From positions 1 through 9,453 of the forward strand of contig LKMY01000051.1 of NCBI GenBank assembly GCA_001564205.1: a stretch of 9,453 nt of DNA, in the 5' to 3' direction. The notes beneath the pieces were generated by a model. It had not been told where the DNA came from and searched no databases. It saw nothing but the letters and a program-made list of their open reading frames with translations. Positions within the stretch are counted from its first letter, which is position 1. Each line of letters begins with the position of its first letter. Made by a program: the position numbers and the translations under genes. Below are positions 1-6,917 of this stretch, piece after piece. The stretch is from Nanohaloarchaea archaeon PL-Br10_U2g5 (lineage in GTDB: Archaea; Halobacteriota; Halobacteria; Halobacteriales; Haloferacaceae).

Positions 1-687
1 AGACGAGCGGGACTCATGACTGGACGTTGCAGTCCCGCCGTCGGAGCCGGAGACGGGTGTGCCGCTTCCCTCGGAGGCCCCGGGCCGATTCGTCTGTGTT
101 TCGACCTCGCCGTCGGGCGTCCCGCCGAGGAGGCCGACACCACCCATCCCGTCGATCTGGTCGCGCTCGACCTCGATGATCTTTGTCTCGCCTTTATGTG
201 TCACTTCCATCGTGACGGTCCCGCCGGGATCGTTCCGCGTTTTGAAGTTCGCGACGCCGACGAAGACACTCCACAGCGTCGTCGCCGCGCCGAAGAAGTA
301 CACCCCTGCGGTCGGGAGCGTGAGGTCGGTCAGCTCCGGGCTCGGACCGCCGACCCACTGGTGCGGGTACGCGTGTGCAAACAGCGCCACGCCGAGACAC
401 ATGACGGCCGCGCCGACGACGGCAGCGGCGCGAGTGTTACGGTCCGCCGGGAGCACGGTCATCACCCCGAGCAACAGCAGCGGGACGCCCACGCCACCGA
501 GAACCCCGCCGAGCCAGCGGGCCTCGCCGGAGGTGGAGCCGCTCGAGAGCAGCACCTCCGCGGCCACGAGAATTCCGGCGACGAGCAGCAGGGTTCCGAC
601 GACGAACAAACCCGCGCCGAGCGTGAGTCGACGTGGGTCGACCTCGGAGCGCCCCCGTCCACCGTACGCCTCCGAGAGACTGGTCAT
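1..687 (-). CDS. Four-helix haloarchaeal membrane protein, DUF7139-like (C-terminus cut by window edge)
   Basis: An open frame runs on the minus strand from ATG at 687 to the left edge without a stop, giving at least 229 residues. It begins MTSLSEAYGG and has four hydrophobic segments at about residues 21-47, 58-80, 86-106 and 126-148. A soluble tail follows, with a short conserved-looking stretch (TVTMEVTHKGETKIIEVE, 157-174) and then a low-complexity Gly/Ser/Thr/Asp region. The start and topology resemble the haloarchaeal DUF7139 family as I remember it; no function is known to me. The start is supported by a TATA-like box centred 27 bp upstream (711-716), so the message is probably leaderless. 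The protein is probably in the cell membrane with a hydrophilic C-terminal tail. The long plus-strand frames over this region lack hydrophobic segments and are unlikely to be genes. The family name is recall; the membrane topology is seen. Confidence 0.8.
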   Translation of the reverse strand, partial: MTSLSEAYGGRGRSEVDPRRLTLGAGLFVVGTLLLVAGILVAAEVLLSSGSTSGEARWLGGVLGGVGVPLLLLGVMTVLPADRNTRAAAVVGAAVMCLGVALFAHAYPHQWVGGPSPELTDLTLPTAGVYFFGAATTLWSVFVGVANFKTRNDPGGTVTMEVTHKGETKIIEVERDQIDGMGGVGLLGGTPDGEVETQTNRPGASEGSGTPVSGSDGGTATSSHESRSS

Positions 688-710
688 ACGCGGCCTACGT
701 CGTCCTCCCT

Positions 711-716
711 GAAAAC
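711..716 (-). promoter_or_regulatory. TATA-like box of the membrane protein gene
   Basis: On the minus strand this reads GTTTTC, centred about 27 bp before the ATG at 687, the expected spacing for a leaderless haloarchaeal promoter. The match to the TATA consensus is weak. Confidence 0.4.
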
Positions 717-717
717 A

Positions 718-732
718 GTATGTCAGACATAC
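718..732. promoter_or_regulatory. Perfect 7-1-7 palindrome, candidate operator
   Basis: GTATGTC-A-GACATAC is a perfect inverted repeat with a one-base centre. It abuts the upstream side of the TATA-like box at 711-716 and lies between the end of the acd operon (791) and the membrane protein start (687). Position and symmetry suggest a binding site for a dimeric regulator. With no T tract it does not look like a terminator. The regulator is unknown. Confidence 0.45.
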
Positions 733-790
733 GCTCCGAGCACCGGGGCGATCCGGAGCGATAACGGGGGAGAAGCGCCGACCCGCCCGT

Positions 791-1852
791 TCAGACCAGC
801 GCGTCGAGATCGACGTGTGCGTCCAGCAGCTCCGCCATCCGGTCGACCGTTCGCGCGTCGCGAGTTCGACCGCCGCTGACGACGCCTTCGGCACGGTCGA
901 TGGCGGTCACCGTGTCCGTGTTGATCGCGAGCACGGGTTTCCCCGCCTCTGCGGCCTTTCCGAGCACCGCCCCCGAGGGCCGATGGCCGCCGGTCAAAAC
1001 GAGACACGCGACCCCGGAGGCGTCGAGCGCGGCCGTCTGGACGTCCGCGCGGTCGCCGCCGGTGATAACGGCCGCATCGCGGGCGCGCCGGAAGTATCGG
1101 AGCGCCTCGTCGCCACCCATCGCGCCGACGAGGAAGCGCTCGACGAAGCCGTCGGTCGGCGCGTCGGTCAACAGCTCGGCACCGAGCTCGTCGGCGAGTT
1201 CGCCGACGGTGACGCCCGCGAGCTCCTTCTCGTAGGGGACCGCGCCGAGGACGGTGATCCCCTTCGCTTCGAGGAACGGGATCCCGTCCTGATCGAGCGA
1301 GTCGAACGCGTCGTCGGACACCTTGTTGAACACGACGCCGGCGAGGCGGTCGCCGAACGCGTCGGCGGCGGCGAGCACCTCGTCGAGGTCGTTCGGCGAG
1401 CCGTACTCGGCGACGAGCACGACCTGCGCGTCGAGCAGCTCTGCGACGTCGACGTCGGTGAGGTCGACGACGCCGCCGGTCGTCCATCGGCCGCCGCCTT
1501 CGACGAACATCCGGTCGCGGTCGGCTGCGAGCTCGTCGAACTCCTCGCGGATCCGGTCACGGAGCGCGGTCGGGTCCTCAGTGCCGCGGATCGCGCCCTC
1601 GACGAACGTCGGCGAGTAGACGACGGGCTCCATCTGATGCATCTCGGCGTCGAGCCCGAGCACCTCGCGGGCGAGCATCGGGTCCTGATCGAGCGTCTTC
1701 CCGACGTTCGACTGCAGGCGGGTCCCCTTCGGCTTCATGTAGCCGACGCTGCGGTCGCGGTCGGCCGCGAGTCGCGCCAAGGCGACGGCGATCGCTGTCT
1801 TGCCGGTGTGTTCTCCGGTCGCGGTGACGAGTGTCGTAGTGGTGTCTGTCAT
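791..1852 (-). CDS. P-loop (dethiobiotin-synthetase-like) + DRTGG domain protein, phosphotransacetylase-N-terminus family
   Basis: A 353-residue protein starting MTDTTTTLVTATGEHTGKTA. The Walker A-type loop GEHTGKT is at 13-19 and a KPKG motif at 40-43, as in the AAA_26/dethiobiotin synthetase fold. EGGGRW (118-123) and FNKV (175-178) also fit that fold. The C-terminal part carries a DRTGG-type domain (about 220-320, core ITGGDRADVQ at 263-272, then LTGGHRPSG and INTDTVTAID). The same two domains form the N-terminal regulatory part of long bacterial phosphotransacetylases, but the catalytic PTA domain is absent here. ATG at 1852 overlaps the acd stop codon by 4 nt (ATGA), so the two genes are co-transcribed and probably translationally coupled. 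I infer a role in controlling or assisting acetyl-CoA/acetate conversion by Acd; nucleotide sensing is plausible but not shown. Confidence 0.9.
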   Translation of the reverse strand: MTDTTTTLVTATGEHTGKTAIAVALARLAADRDRSVGYMKPKGTRLQSNVGKTLDQDPMLAREVLGLDAEMHQMEPVVYSPTFVEGAIRGTEDPTALRDRIREEFDELAADRDRMFVEGGGRWTTGGVVDLTDVDVAELLDAQVVLVAEYGSPNDLDEVLAAADAFGDRLAGVVFNKVSDDAFDSLDQDGIPFLEAKGITVLGAVPYEKELAGVTVGELADELGAELLTDAPTDGFVERFLVGAMGGDEALRYFRRARDAAVITGGDRADVQTAALDASGVACLVLTGGHRPSGAVLGKAAEAGKPVLAINTDTVTAIDRAEGVVSGGRTRDARTVDRMAELLDAHVDLDALV

Positions 1853-3963
1853 AGTTCGAGTTCCTCAGGGTCGACCGTAAGTCTCACGTCGACGGCGGCG
1901 GCACTCGTCCCGCCGTCTCTGTCGGGCAGTGCAACGAGCGGATTGATGTCCAGTTCCAGTATCGCCGGGAAGTCGGTGACGAGCTGGGAGAGCCGACCGA
2001 TCGTCTCGACAACGGCGTCGATATCGACCGGGTCGCGGCCGCGGGCACCCCGGAGAAGGGGCGCCGACTTGATCTCCTCGGTCATCTCGCGCGCTTCCGG
2101 CTCCGAGACGGGCGCGACGCGGAAGGTGGTGTCTTCCATCACCTCCACGAAGATCCCGCCGAGTCCGAACATCAGGAGCGGACCGAACTGCGGGTCGCGA
2201 TTCATCCCGACGATCGTCTCGACGCCGGCATCGAGATCGACCATCTCCTGGACTTGGACGCCGAGGACGGTCGCGTCCGGCTGGTAGTTTCGGGCGCGGG
2301 TGATCAGGTCCTCGTAGGTGTCCGCCACGTCCGCGTCGGTGACGCCGACGGCGACGCCGCCGATGTCGGATTTGTGTAGGATGTCGGGCGAGACGATCTT
2401 CATCACCACGTCGCCGTCGATACCGGCCGCGACCTCGCTGGCCCGCTCCGGCGAGTCGACGATTTCGCCGGCCGGCGTTTCGATTCCGTACGCGTCGAGC
2501 AGCTCCATCGCCTCGACGCCTAAGCGATTATCGTCGCGGTCGCGGACCGACGAGAGGATCGAGTGAGCGCGCTCGCGGTCGACGTCGAACGACATCGGCT
2601 CGTCGTACTCGCGCGCTTTGATGTCGCGGTACTCGGCGAGCGTCGCGAGGCTCTCGATCCCGCGGGCGGGGTCGAAGTAGCAGGGGATCCCCCTCGCTTG
2701 GAGCTGCTGTTTCGGCTCCCGGGTCCGGTCACCACCCATCAGACAGGCGGCGACGGGCGCGTCCATCTCCTCGCTGACGTTCTCGATGGCGTCCGCCAGA
2801 TCGGCGAAGTCGATCGTCGCGGTCGGCGCGGCCAACACGAGGGCCGCGCCGACGTTGTCGTCGGCGACGGTGATCTCCAGCGCCTCGCGGAACCGCTCGA
2901 CATCGGCGTCCCCGATGACGTCGACCGGGTTGTGAATGTTCGCCTCCTCGGGCATCGATTCCGCGAGCGCGTCGGACGTCTCGCGGGTGAACGACGCCAT
3001 CTCGAGGTCGGCGTCACCCACCGCGTCGGTGGCCATCACGCCGGGACCGCCGGCGTTCGTGACGATGGCGACGCTGTCGGTGTCAGGGAGCGGCTGGCTC
3101 CCGAGGATGCCGGCGGAGTCGAACAGCTCGTCGACCGACTCGGCGCGGATGACCCCCGCCTGGTCGAGACCCGCTTCGTACGCCTTATCTGAGCCGGCGA
3201 GCGTGCCGGTATGAGAGGAAGCGGCCTGCGCGCCCGCACTCGTTCGCCCGGATTTGACGACGACGATCGGCGTGTCTCGTGCGGTCTCGCGGGCGGTCTC
3301 GATGAACTCGCGACCGTCCTCGATCCCCTCGAGATAGCCGATTATCACGTCCGTCTGCTCGTCGTCGCCCCAGTGGTCGACGAAGTCGGTCTCGTCGAGC
3401 ACGGCCTTGTTGCCGAGCGAGACGACGTCTTTGAACCCGATCCCGTTGTCGTTGGCCCAGTCGAGGACCGCGGTGACGAACGCGCCGGACTGACTCATAA
3501 ACGAGAGCCCGCCCGGAAGCGCGTTCTCCGGGCCGAACGTCGCGTTCATCCCCGAGGGCGTCGACATGATCCCCAGGCTGTTGGGGCCGACGAGGTTCAG
3601 GCCGTACTCGTCGGCTATCTCCGCGAGGCGCTGCTCTCTCACCGCCCCGTCTTTACCCGTCTCTCCGAACCCAGCGGTGATCACGACGACGTTACGCACG
3701 CCGGCCGCGCCGCACGCCTCGATCGCGTCTAACACGATCGAAGGCGGGACGACGACCACGGCGACGTCAGCGTCCGCGTCACCGACCTCGTCGACACACG
3801 GCGTCCCGAGCACCTCGTCGTAGTTCGGGTTGACGGGAACGGTGTCACCGTCAAAGTCGTCGAGTAGATTCGACGTGACAGCGCGACCGACGGCTCCCTC
3901 GCGGGGCGTCGCGCCGACGACGGCGACCCGATCCGGGTCGAACAGCTCGTTGAGCGTACCCAT
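1849..3963 (-). CDS. acd: ADP-forming acetate--CoA ligase, fused alpha-beta subunits
   Basis: Converts acetyl-CoA (or another acyl-CoA) + ADP + Pi to the acid + CoA + ATP, the archaeal route for ATP gain during acetate formation. The 704-residue protein (from MGTLNELF) has a CoA-binding Rossmann domain first (VAVVGATPREGAVGRAV, 13-29), succinyl-CoA-ligase-like domains with GPNSLGIM (126-133) and SQSGAF (157-162), the active-site histidine in SHTGTLAGS (His251), and a C-terminal ATP-grasp_5 domain from about 478. The latter holds MKIVSPDILHKSDIGGV (521-537), whose His530 matches the second phospho-histidine described for the beta subunit, and LDINPL near the end. Domain order and length fit the fused haloarchaeal Acd. 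An in-frame GTG exists at 3987, but ATG 3963 is preferred because GTTTAAAC lies about 29 bp upstream and MGTLNELFDP looks like the family start. Acyl specificity (acetyl versus branched or aryl) cannot be read from sequence. It leads an operon with the DRTGG gene. Confidence 0.95.
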   Translation of the reverse strand: MGTLNELFDPDRVAVVGATPREGAVGRAVTSNLLDDFDGDTVPVNPNYDEVLGTPCVDEVGDADADVAVVVVPPSIVLDAIEACGAAGVRNVVVITAGFGETGKDGAVREQRLAEIADEYGLNLVGPNSLGIMSTPSGMNATFGPENALPGGLSFMSQSGAFVTAVLDWANDNGIGFKDVVSLGNKAVLDETDFVDHWGDDEQTDVIIGYLEGIEDGREFIETARETARDTPIVVVKSGRTSAGAQAASSHTGTLAGSDKAYEAGLDQAGVIRAESVDELFDSAGILGSQPLPDTDSVAIVTNAGGPGVMATDAVGDADLEMASFTRETSDALAESMPEEANIHNPVDVIGDADVERFREALEITVADDNVGAALVLAAPTATIDFADLADAIENVSEEMDAPVAACLMGGDRTREPKQQLQARGIPCYFDPARGIESLATLAEYRDIKAREYDEPMSFDVDRERAHSILSSVRDRDDNRLGVEAMELLDAYGIETPAGEIVDSPERASEVAAGIDGDVVMKIVSPDILHKSDIGGVAVGVTDADVADTYEDLITRARNYQPDATVLGVQVQEMVDLDAGVETIVGMNRDPQFGPLLMFGLGGIFVEVMEDTTFRVAPVSEPEAREMTEEIKSAPLLRGARGRDPVDIDAVVETIGRLSQLVTDFPAILELDINPLVALPDRDGGTSAAAVDVRLTVDPEELEL

Positions 3964-3978
3964 CAACGTGAAACTACG

Positions 3979-4004
3979 CCCACCCACGGTTTAAACTGGG
4001 TGGG
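3979..4004 (-). promoter_or_regulatory. acd promoter: TATA box inside an 8-bp inverted repeat
   Basis: The palindromic box GTTTAAAC (3989-3996) is centred about 29 bp before the acd ATG. It sits in the 10-nt spacer of a perfect inverted repeat, CCCACCCA (3979-3986) and TGGGTGGG (3997-4004). A protein bound to both arms would cover the TATA box and could block TBP/TFB. The promoter assignment is well supported by position; the operator role is inference. Confidence 0.65.
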
Positions 4005-4120
4005 AGTATTTTCAGTAGTTGAGTAAATAATGAACGACCGATCGGGTTCTCGAAACCCCGTTCGACGTTTCGGGAATCGGCTCTCCGGCTCCCGGTCGAT
4101 TCCCGTGGTGTCGTGACCCG

Positions 4121-5665
4121 TCAGTCGGTTTCGTCTCCGGCTCCGCCGTCCGTTTCCGTCCGCTCTGCGCTCACGATGTCGGCTCTGACACCCGGACCGT
4201 TCGGCGTCGCAGTCGGTCGCTTCGTCTGCGCCACTGTCTGGGGCCTCCCGTCGCAGTCGGCGCTCGGAACGGCGATCGTCACGACGTTTCCGTTCTCGTG
4301 GGTGTCGAACTCGAGGTCGCCACCGGACCGGTCGACGATCCAGTAGACGAGCCACAGTCCCATCCCGCTCGTGTGGTGGAGTTCGTCCATCTCCCAGCGG
4401 TCGGTGATGACGTGTCGTTCCTCGGGCGGAATCGACGTGCAGTTGTCACGGACCGAGATCTCGACGCTCCCGTCGTCGATCGTCACGTCGACGCGGACGA
4501 CCGGTGATGACTCCGCGTGATCGATGGCGTTCTCGATCAGCTCGGCGATCGCGTAATCGATCTCCTCGTGTGTGATCGCCCGTACGTCGGGCGAACACGA
4601 AACCGAAACCTCGGCCGGAGAGTGCTCACCGTCGGTTGCTATCGCGATCGCCTCCGCAACGATCGGCTCGATGTCGACCGGCTCCGGCGAGCCGGGCTGT
4701 CGCAGGAGTCCGATGACGCCGCGCTGTTTCTCCGCCGTCGTGAGGAGGTCGTCCGCGACCCGTCGGATCGTTTCTGCGTGTTCGATGCAGTCGTCGAGGG
4801 GGTCGGGGACGCCAGGATCAGCGAGACCATTCGCGCCGGTCAGCTCGTCGATGATCAGCTCTGCGGTGCCGTCGATGACGTTCATATGATTGCGGATCGT
4901 GTGGCGCAGCAGGTTGTCAATCACCGTGAGCTGCCGCTCGCGGCGATACTCGTCGGTAACGTCGCGTGCGAACCCCGTGACTGCGACGACGTCGCCGCCC
5001 TCGAGCACCGGTTCTCCCGGTACTCTGACCCACTTCGTCTGGCCGTCGGCGGTTCTGGTCCGGTAGTCGAGATGGACCGATTCGCCCGCGGAGAGGCGCC
5101 GCATCGCTCGCTCGACGTACGGGCGGTCGTCGGGGTGGATCACCTCCAAAAACCGCGTCGGCCGCCGTTCGATATCGGCTTTCGACAGCCCGAACACGTG
5201 CGTAACGGCATCGTTGATGAACAACAGCTCCGTCCAATCCGCGGAAAACATCCAGAAAACGTCGGCGGAGGTGGCTGCGATCGTCTCTAGCCGCTGTCGG
5301 GGCTCGACCTCTTGAGTGACGTTTCGCGAGAGCAACACGTATCCGTCGACTCCGGTTTCGACGGGCGTGTGGACTCTTGTGCGGAGCCATAGCCACTCGC
5401 CGTCCGCGGTCGCGTAACGGTATTCGAGCGGCTCCGTGGGATCGCGGCTGCCGTCGACGATCGCGTCGAACGCCGCTCTGAGCGTCGACTCGTCGTCTGG
5501 ATGGACGAGCGCGAACGCGTCCGTCCCGACGAGTTCGTTCGACTCGAAGCCCAGACAGTCAGTGATCGTTTCGTTCAGGTGCCGGACGATCCCGTCCTCG
5601 TCGAGGACTGCGACCTTGTCCTGCGAGAGGTCGAGAAGCGTGGCTGGGTCCGGCACGCGAGACAT
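4121..5665 (-). CDS. Soluble PAS-PAS sensor histidine kinase
   Basis: A 514-residue protein (MSRVPDPATL start) with no membrane segment, so it is probably cytoplasmic. An N-terminal PAS domain spans about 10-120 (LVHPDDE, then LSRNVT) and a second about 130-240 (VIHPDDRPYVERA, ending VTGFARDVTD with PAC-type features). The H-box LLRHTIRNHMNVIDG puts the phospho-acceptor at His255. The HATPase_c domain has the N-box ELIENAIDHAE (Asn379), a G1 box VRDNCTSIP that keeps the Asp but lacks the usual DxGxG glycines, and a normal G2 box TSGMGLWLV. The tail after about 470 is polar and looks disordered. It follows the haloarchaeal multi-PAS kinase plan but has no receiver domain, and no receiver gene is in view. 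ATG 5665 is chosen over GTG 5683 because an A/T-rich box is centred 26-27 bp upstream. The signal sensed is unknown. Confidence 0.9.
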   Translation of the reverse strand: MSRVPDPATLLDLSQDKVAVLDEDGIVRHLNETITDCLGFESNELVGTDAFALVHPDDESTLRAAFDAIVDGSRDPTEPLEYRYATADGEWLWLRTRVHTPVETGVDGYVLLSRNVTQEVEPRQRLETIAATSADVFWMFSADWTELLFINDAVTHVFGLSKADIERRPTRFLEVIHPDDRPYVERAMRRLSAGESVHLDYRTRTADGQTKWVRVPGEPVLEGGDVVAVTGFARDVTDEYRRERQLTVIDNLLRHTIRNHMNVIDGTAELIIDELTGANGLADPGVPDPLDDCIEHAETIRRVADDLLTTAEKQRGVIGLLRQPGSPEPVDIEPIVAEAIAIATDGEHSPAEVSVSCSPDVRAITHEEIDYAIAELIENAIDHAESSPVVRVDVTIDDGSVEISVRDNCTSIPPEERHVITDRWEMDELHHTSGMGLWLVYWIVDRSGGDLEFDTHENGNVVTIAVPSADCDGRPQTVAQTKRPTATPNGPGVRADIVSAERTETDGGAGDETD

Positions 5666-5685
5666 ACAAATCTGGGGGCTCACGT

Positions 5686-5697
5686 GATAAATAATAC
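5686..5697 (-). promoter_or_regulatory. TATA box of the histidine kinase gene
   Basis: On the minus strand this reads GTATTATTTATC, centred about 26-27 bp before ATG 5665. It is the strongest A/T block of the region and supports leaderless transcription from that ATG. Confidence 0.6.
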
Positions 5698-5701
5698 TGC
5701 C

Positions 5702-5734
5702 TCTCAGATTATCACAATTGGTAATAATCTGAGA
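5702..5734. repeat. 11-bp perfect inverted repeat, candidate operator upstream of the kinase
   Basis: TCTCAGATTAT (5702-5712) and ATAATCTGAGA (5724-5734) are exact reverse complements separated by 11 nt. The repeat lies 4 nt upstream of the kinase TATA box and 6 nt beyond the stop codon of the winged-helix gene. The arm centres are about 22 bp apart, two helical turns, which suits a dimeric regulator. It could also fold as a stem-loop at the 3' end of the upstream transcript. Confidence 0.6.
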
Positions 5735-5740
5735 CAGCGT

Positions 5741-6130
5741 TCAGTCGGCCGAAACACCGAGCGGGTCGAAGCGAGTCGAAGCGTCCGGCGCCGTCGACGC
5801 CTCCATCGTCAGCGTGACGCCGCCTTCCGTGAGCTCGACCATGGCGTCGGTGGCCCCGCGGGTGTACTCTGCGGCGTGGTCTCCGTCCGGATCGAAACGG
5901 ACGCCCTCGACCAACAGGGGCGTCTCACTCAGTCGTTCGACTTTTCGGTAGGCGGTCGACAGCGCGAGGTCGCACGCGTCGGCCAGTTCGCCCGTGGTCA
6001 TCGGAGTGTCAGCGGCACCGAGAATAGCCCGACAGTCCGGGTCGGCGAGGGCGTCGAACGTCGCGTCGAGCGTCTCGTCTCCCTCCGTCGCGGTCGTCGT
6101 CCCTGTCTTGCGCGCCGCGTTTCGCGTCAT
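5741..6130 (-). CDS. Small winged helix-turn-helix transcription regulator (ArsR-like haloarchaeal type)
   Basis: A 129-residue acidic protein. After a polar N-terminus, residues about 20-95 form a winged HTH: FDALADPDCRAILGA (first helices), TTGELADACDLALSTAYRKVERL (44-67, helix-turn-helix with a recognition helix), then a short beta wing PLLVEGVRFDPDGDHAAEYTRG. The C-terminal 35 residues (VTLTMEASTAP...) may be a strand or a dimerisation piece. This layout is common among one-domain haloarchaeal ArsR/DUF-type regulators, and no metal-binding cysteines are visible. An in-frame stop lies just upstream of ATG 6130, so the start is fixed. The gene is 75 bp upstream of the kinase on the same strand and divergent from the Bat-type regulator. 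It may control the kinase or itself through the inverted repeat between them; that is inference. Confidence 0.85.
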   Translation of the reverse strand: MTRNAARKTGTTTATEGDETLDATFDALADPDCRAILGAADTPMTTGELADACDLALSTAYRKVERLSETPLLVEGVRFDPDGDHAAEYTRGATDAMVELTEGGVTLTMEASTAPDASTRFDPLGVSAD

Positions 6131-6184
6131 AGATAGAGATAGCGGCGCCGTTCACCCCAACACCGTCCCTCCATATGCGGGGTG

Positions 6185-6192
6185 TTTTATAA
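6185..6192 (-). promoter_or_regulatory. TATA box in the divergent region, likely for the winged-helix gene
   Basis: The box reads TTATAAAA on the minus strand (TTTTATAA on the plus). It is about 58 bp before the winged-helix ATG at 6130, implying a short leader of about 30 nt, and about 92 bp before the Bat-type ATG at 6281. Hexamer arms AACACC (6159-6164) and GGTGTT (6181-6186) flank the inferred transcription start and touch the box. Which gene it serves is not settled. Confidence 0.4.
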
Positions 6193-6280
6193 GCGACATA
6201 GCGGATCGGTCGCGTTCGCCCCGTCGGTACCGTGCGCTCCCGTCAACGTTTTGCCCGGCGGCGGGCACAGACGGACGCAA

Positions 6281-6916
6281 ATGGGATCCGGCATCCGAGC
6301 GGAGGTCTCGCTGCCCGCGTCGGCGCCATCGCCGTTCGACGGCGTCGTCGACGGGTCGTCGCCGATCTACAGTATCGCGCGCAGCACGCCGGACAGCGGC
6401 TCGGACGCGGTCGTCCTCGAATTCATCGCCGACGCGAACCTGACGGTCCCCGAGCGGGTGGATGTCGTCTTCGACTACGGTGACAAGGCCGCCTATCGGT
6501 TCGAAGCCCCCGCTGTCGACGATTCACCGTTCGCGGTGCTCGACCGGCACGGCGTTCCCGTCTCGGAGACGACCATTCGCGACGGACGACTACTCATCAC
6601 GTTTCACGCGACGGATCTCCCGACGCTCCGGTCGGTGCTCGACGCGTTCCGGGAGTCGTGTTCCGACATGCAGGTGTTACGCCTCCTGCAGTCGTCGTCG
6701 ACGCCCGAGGAGTCGGACCTCGTCACCGTCGACCGGAGCGACCTGACCGAGCGCCAGCGCGAGGTGCTCACCGCCGCTTACGAGGCAGGCTACTTCGAGC
6801 ACCCGAAGGGGGCCAACGCCGGCGAGGTCGCGGACTCCCTCGGTATCGATCGATCGACGTTCAGCGAACACATCGCGGCCGCTCAGCGGAAGCTGTTGTC
6901 TGCGATTCTCGACTGA
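6281..6916 (+). CDS. Bat-type (HTH_10) transcription regulator
   Basis: A 211-residue protein from ATG 6281 (MGSGIRAEVSLPAS). The N-terminal about 145 residues form the effector-like region typical of short haloarchaeal bacterio-opsin-activator homologues: beta-rich ...IYSIARST...VVLEFIAD, then DGRLLITFHATDLPTLRSVLDAF. The C-terminus is a clear HTH_10 domain: LTERQREVLTAAYEAGYF (155-172), PKGANAGEVADSLGIDRSTFSEHIAAAQRKL (175-205). An upstream in-frame GTG (6182) exists, but the protein from 6281 matches the usual size and starts cleanly; a weak TTTT box lies about 30 bp before it. The target genes are unknown. It is divergent from the winged-helix regulator and is followed by the zinc-ribbon gene, with a hairpin right after its stop. 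It lacks the PAS/GAF domains of full-length Bat. Confidence 0.9.
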   Translation: MGSGIRAEVSLPASAPSPFDGVVDGSSPIYSIARSTPDSGSDAVVLEFIADANLTVPERVDVVFDYGDKAAYRFEAPAVDDSPFAVLDRHGVPVSETTIRDGRLLITFHATDLPTLRSVLDAFRESCSDMQVLRLLQSSSTPEESDLVTVDRSDLTERQREVLTAAYEAGYFEHPKGANAGEVADSLGIDRSTFSEHIAAAQRKLLSAILD

Positions 6917-6917
6917 G

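Noticed and set aside
59..712. Plus-strand open frames opposite the left-edge membrane protein
   Set aside because: The minus-strand frame has four clean hydrophobic helices and a well-placed TATA-like box; the plus frames are Pro/Ser/Arg-rich with no fold signals.
815..2287. A 490-codon open frame on the plus strand opposite the DRTGG gene and acd
   Set aside because: Its translation is Arg/Ser/Gly/Val-rich with no recognisable domain and lies wholly antisense to two clear genes. Long antisense frames are expected in GC-rich DNA where stop codons are rare.
3963..3987. GTG at 3987 as the acd start
   Set aside because: The start would lie 2 bp from the GTTTAAAC TATA box, upstream of the expected transcription start. 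ATG 3963 has correct TATA spacing and a family-like N-terminus.
3979..4004. The GC-rich inverted repeat as a transcription terminator of the kinase gene
   Set aside because: It is more than 100 bp past the kinase stop, has no T tract, and its core is a well-spaced TATA box for acd.
4004..4025. GAGTA direct repeats upstream of acd as a TrmB site
   Set aside because: The two GAGTA copies are in the same orientation, 17 bp apart. The TrmB motif I know needs TACT and GAGTA in inverted layout with a 7-8 nt gap, which is not present.
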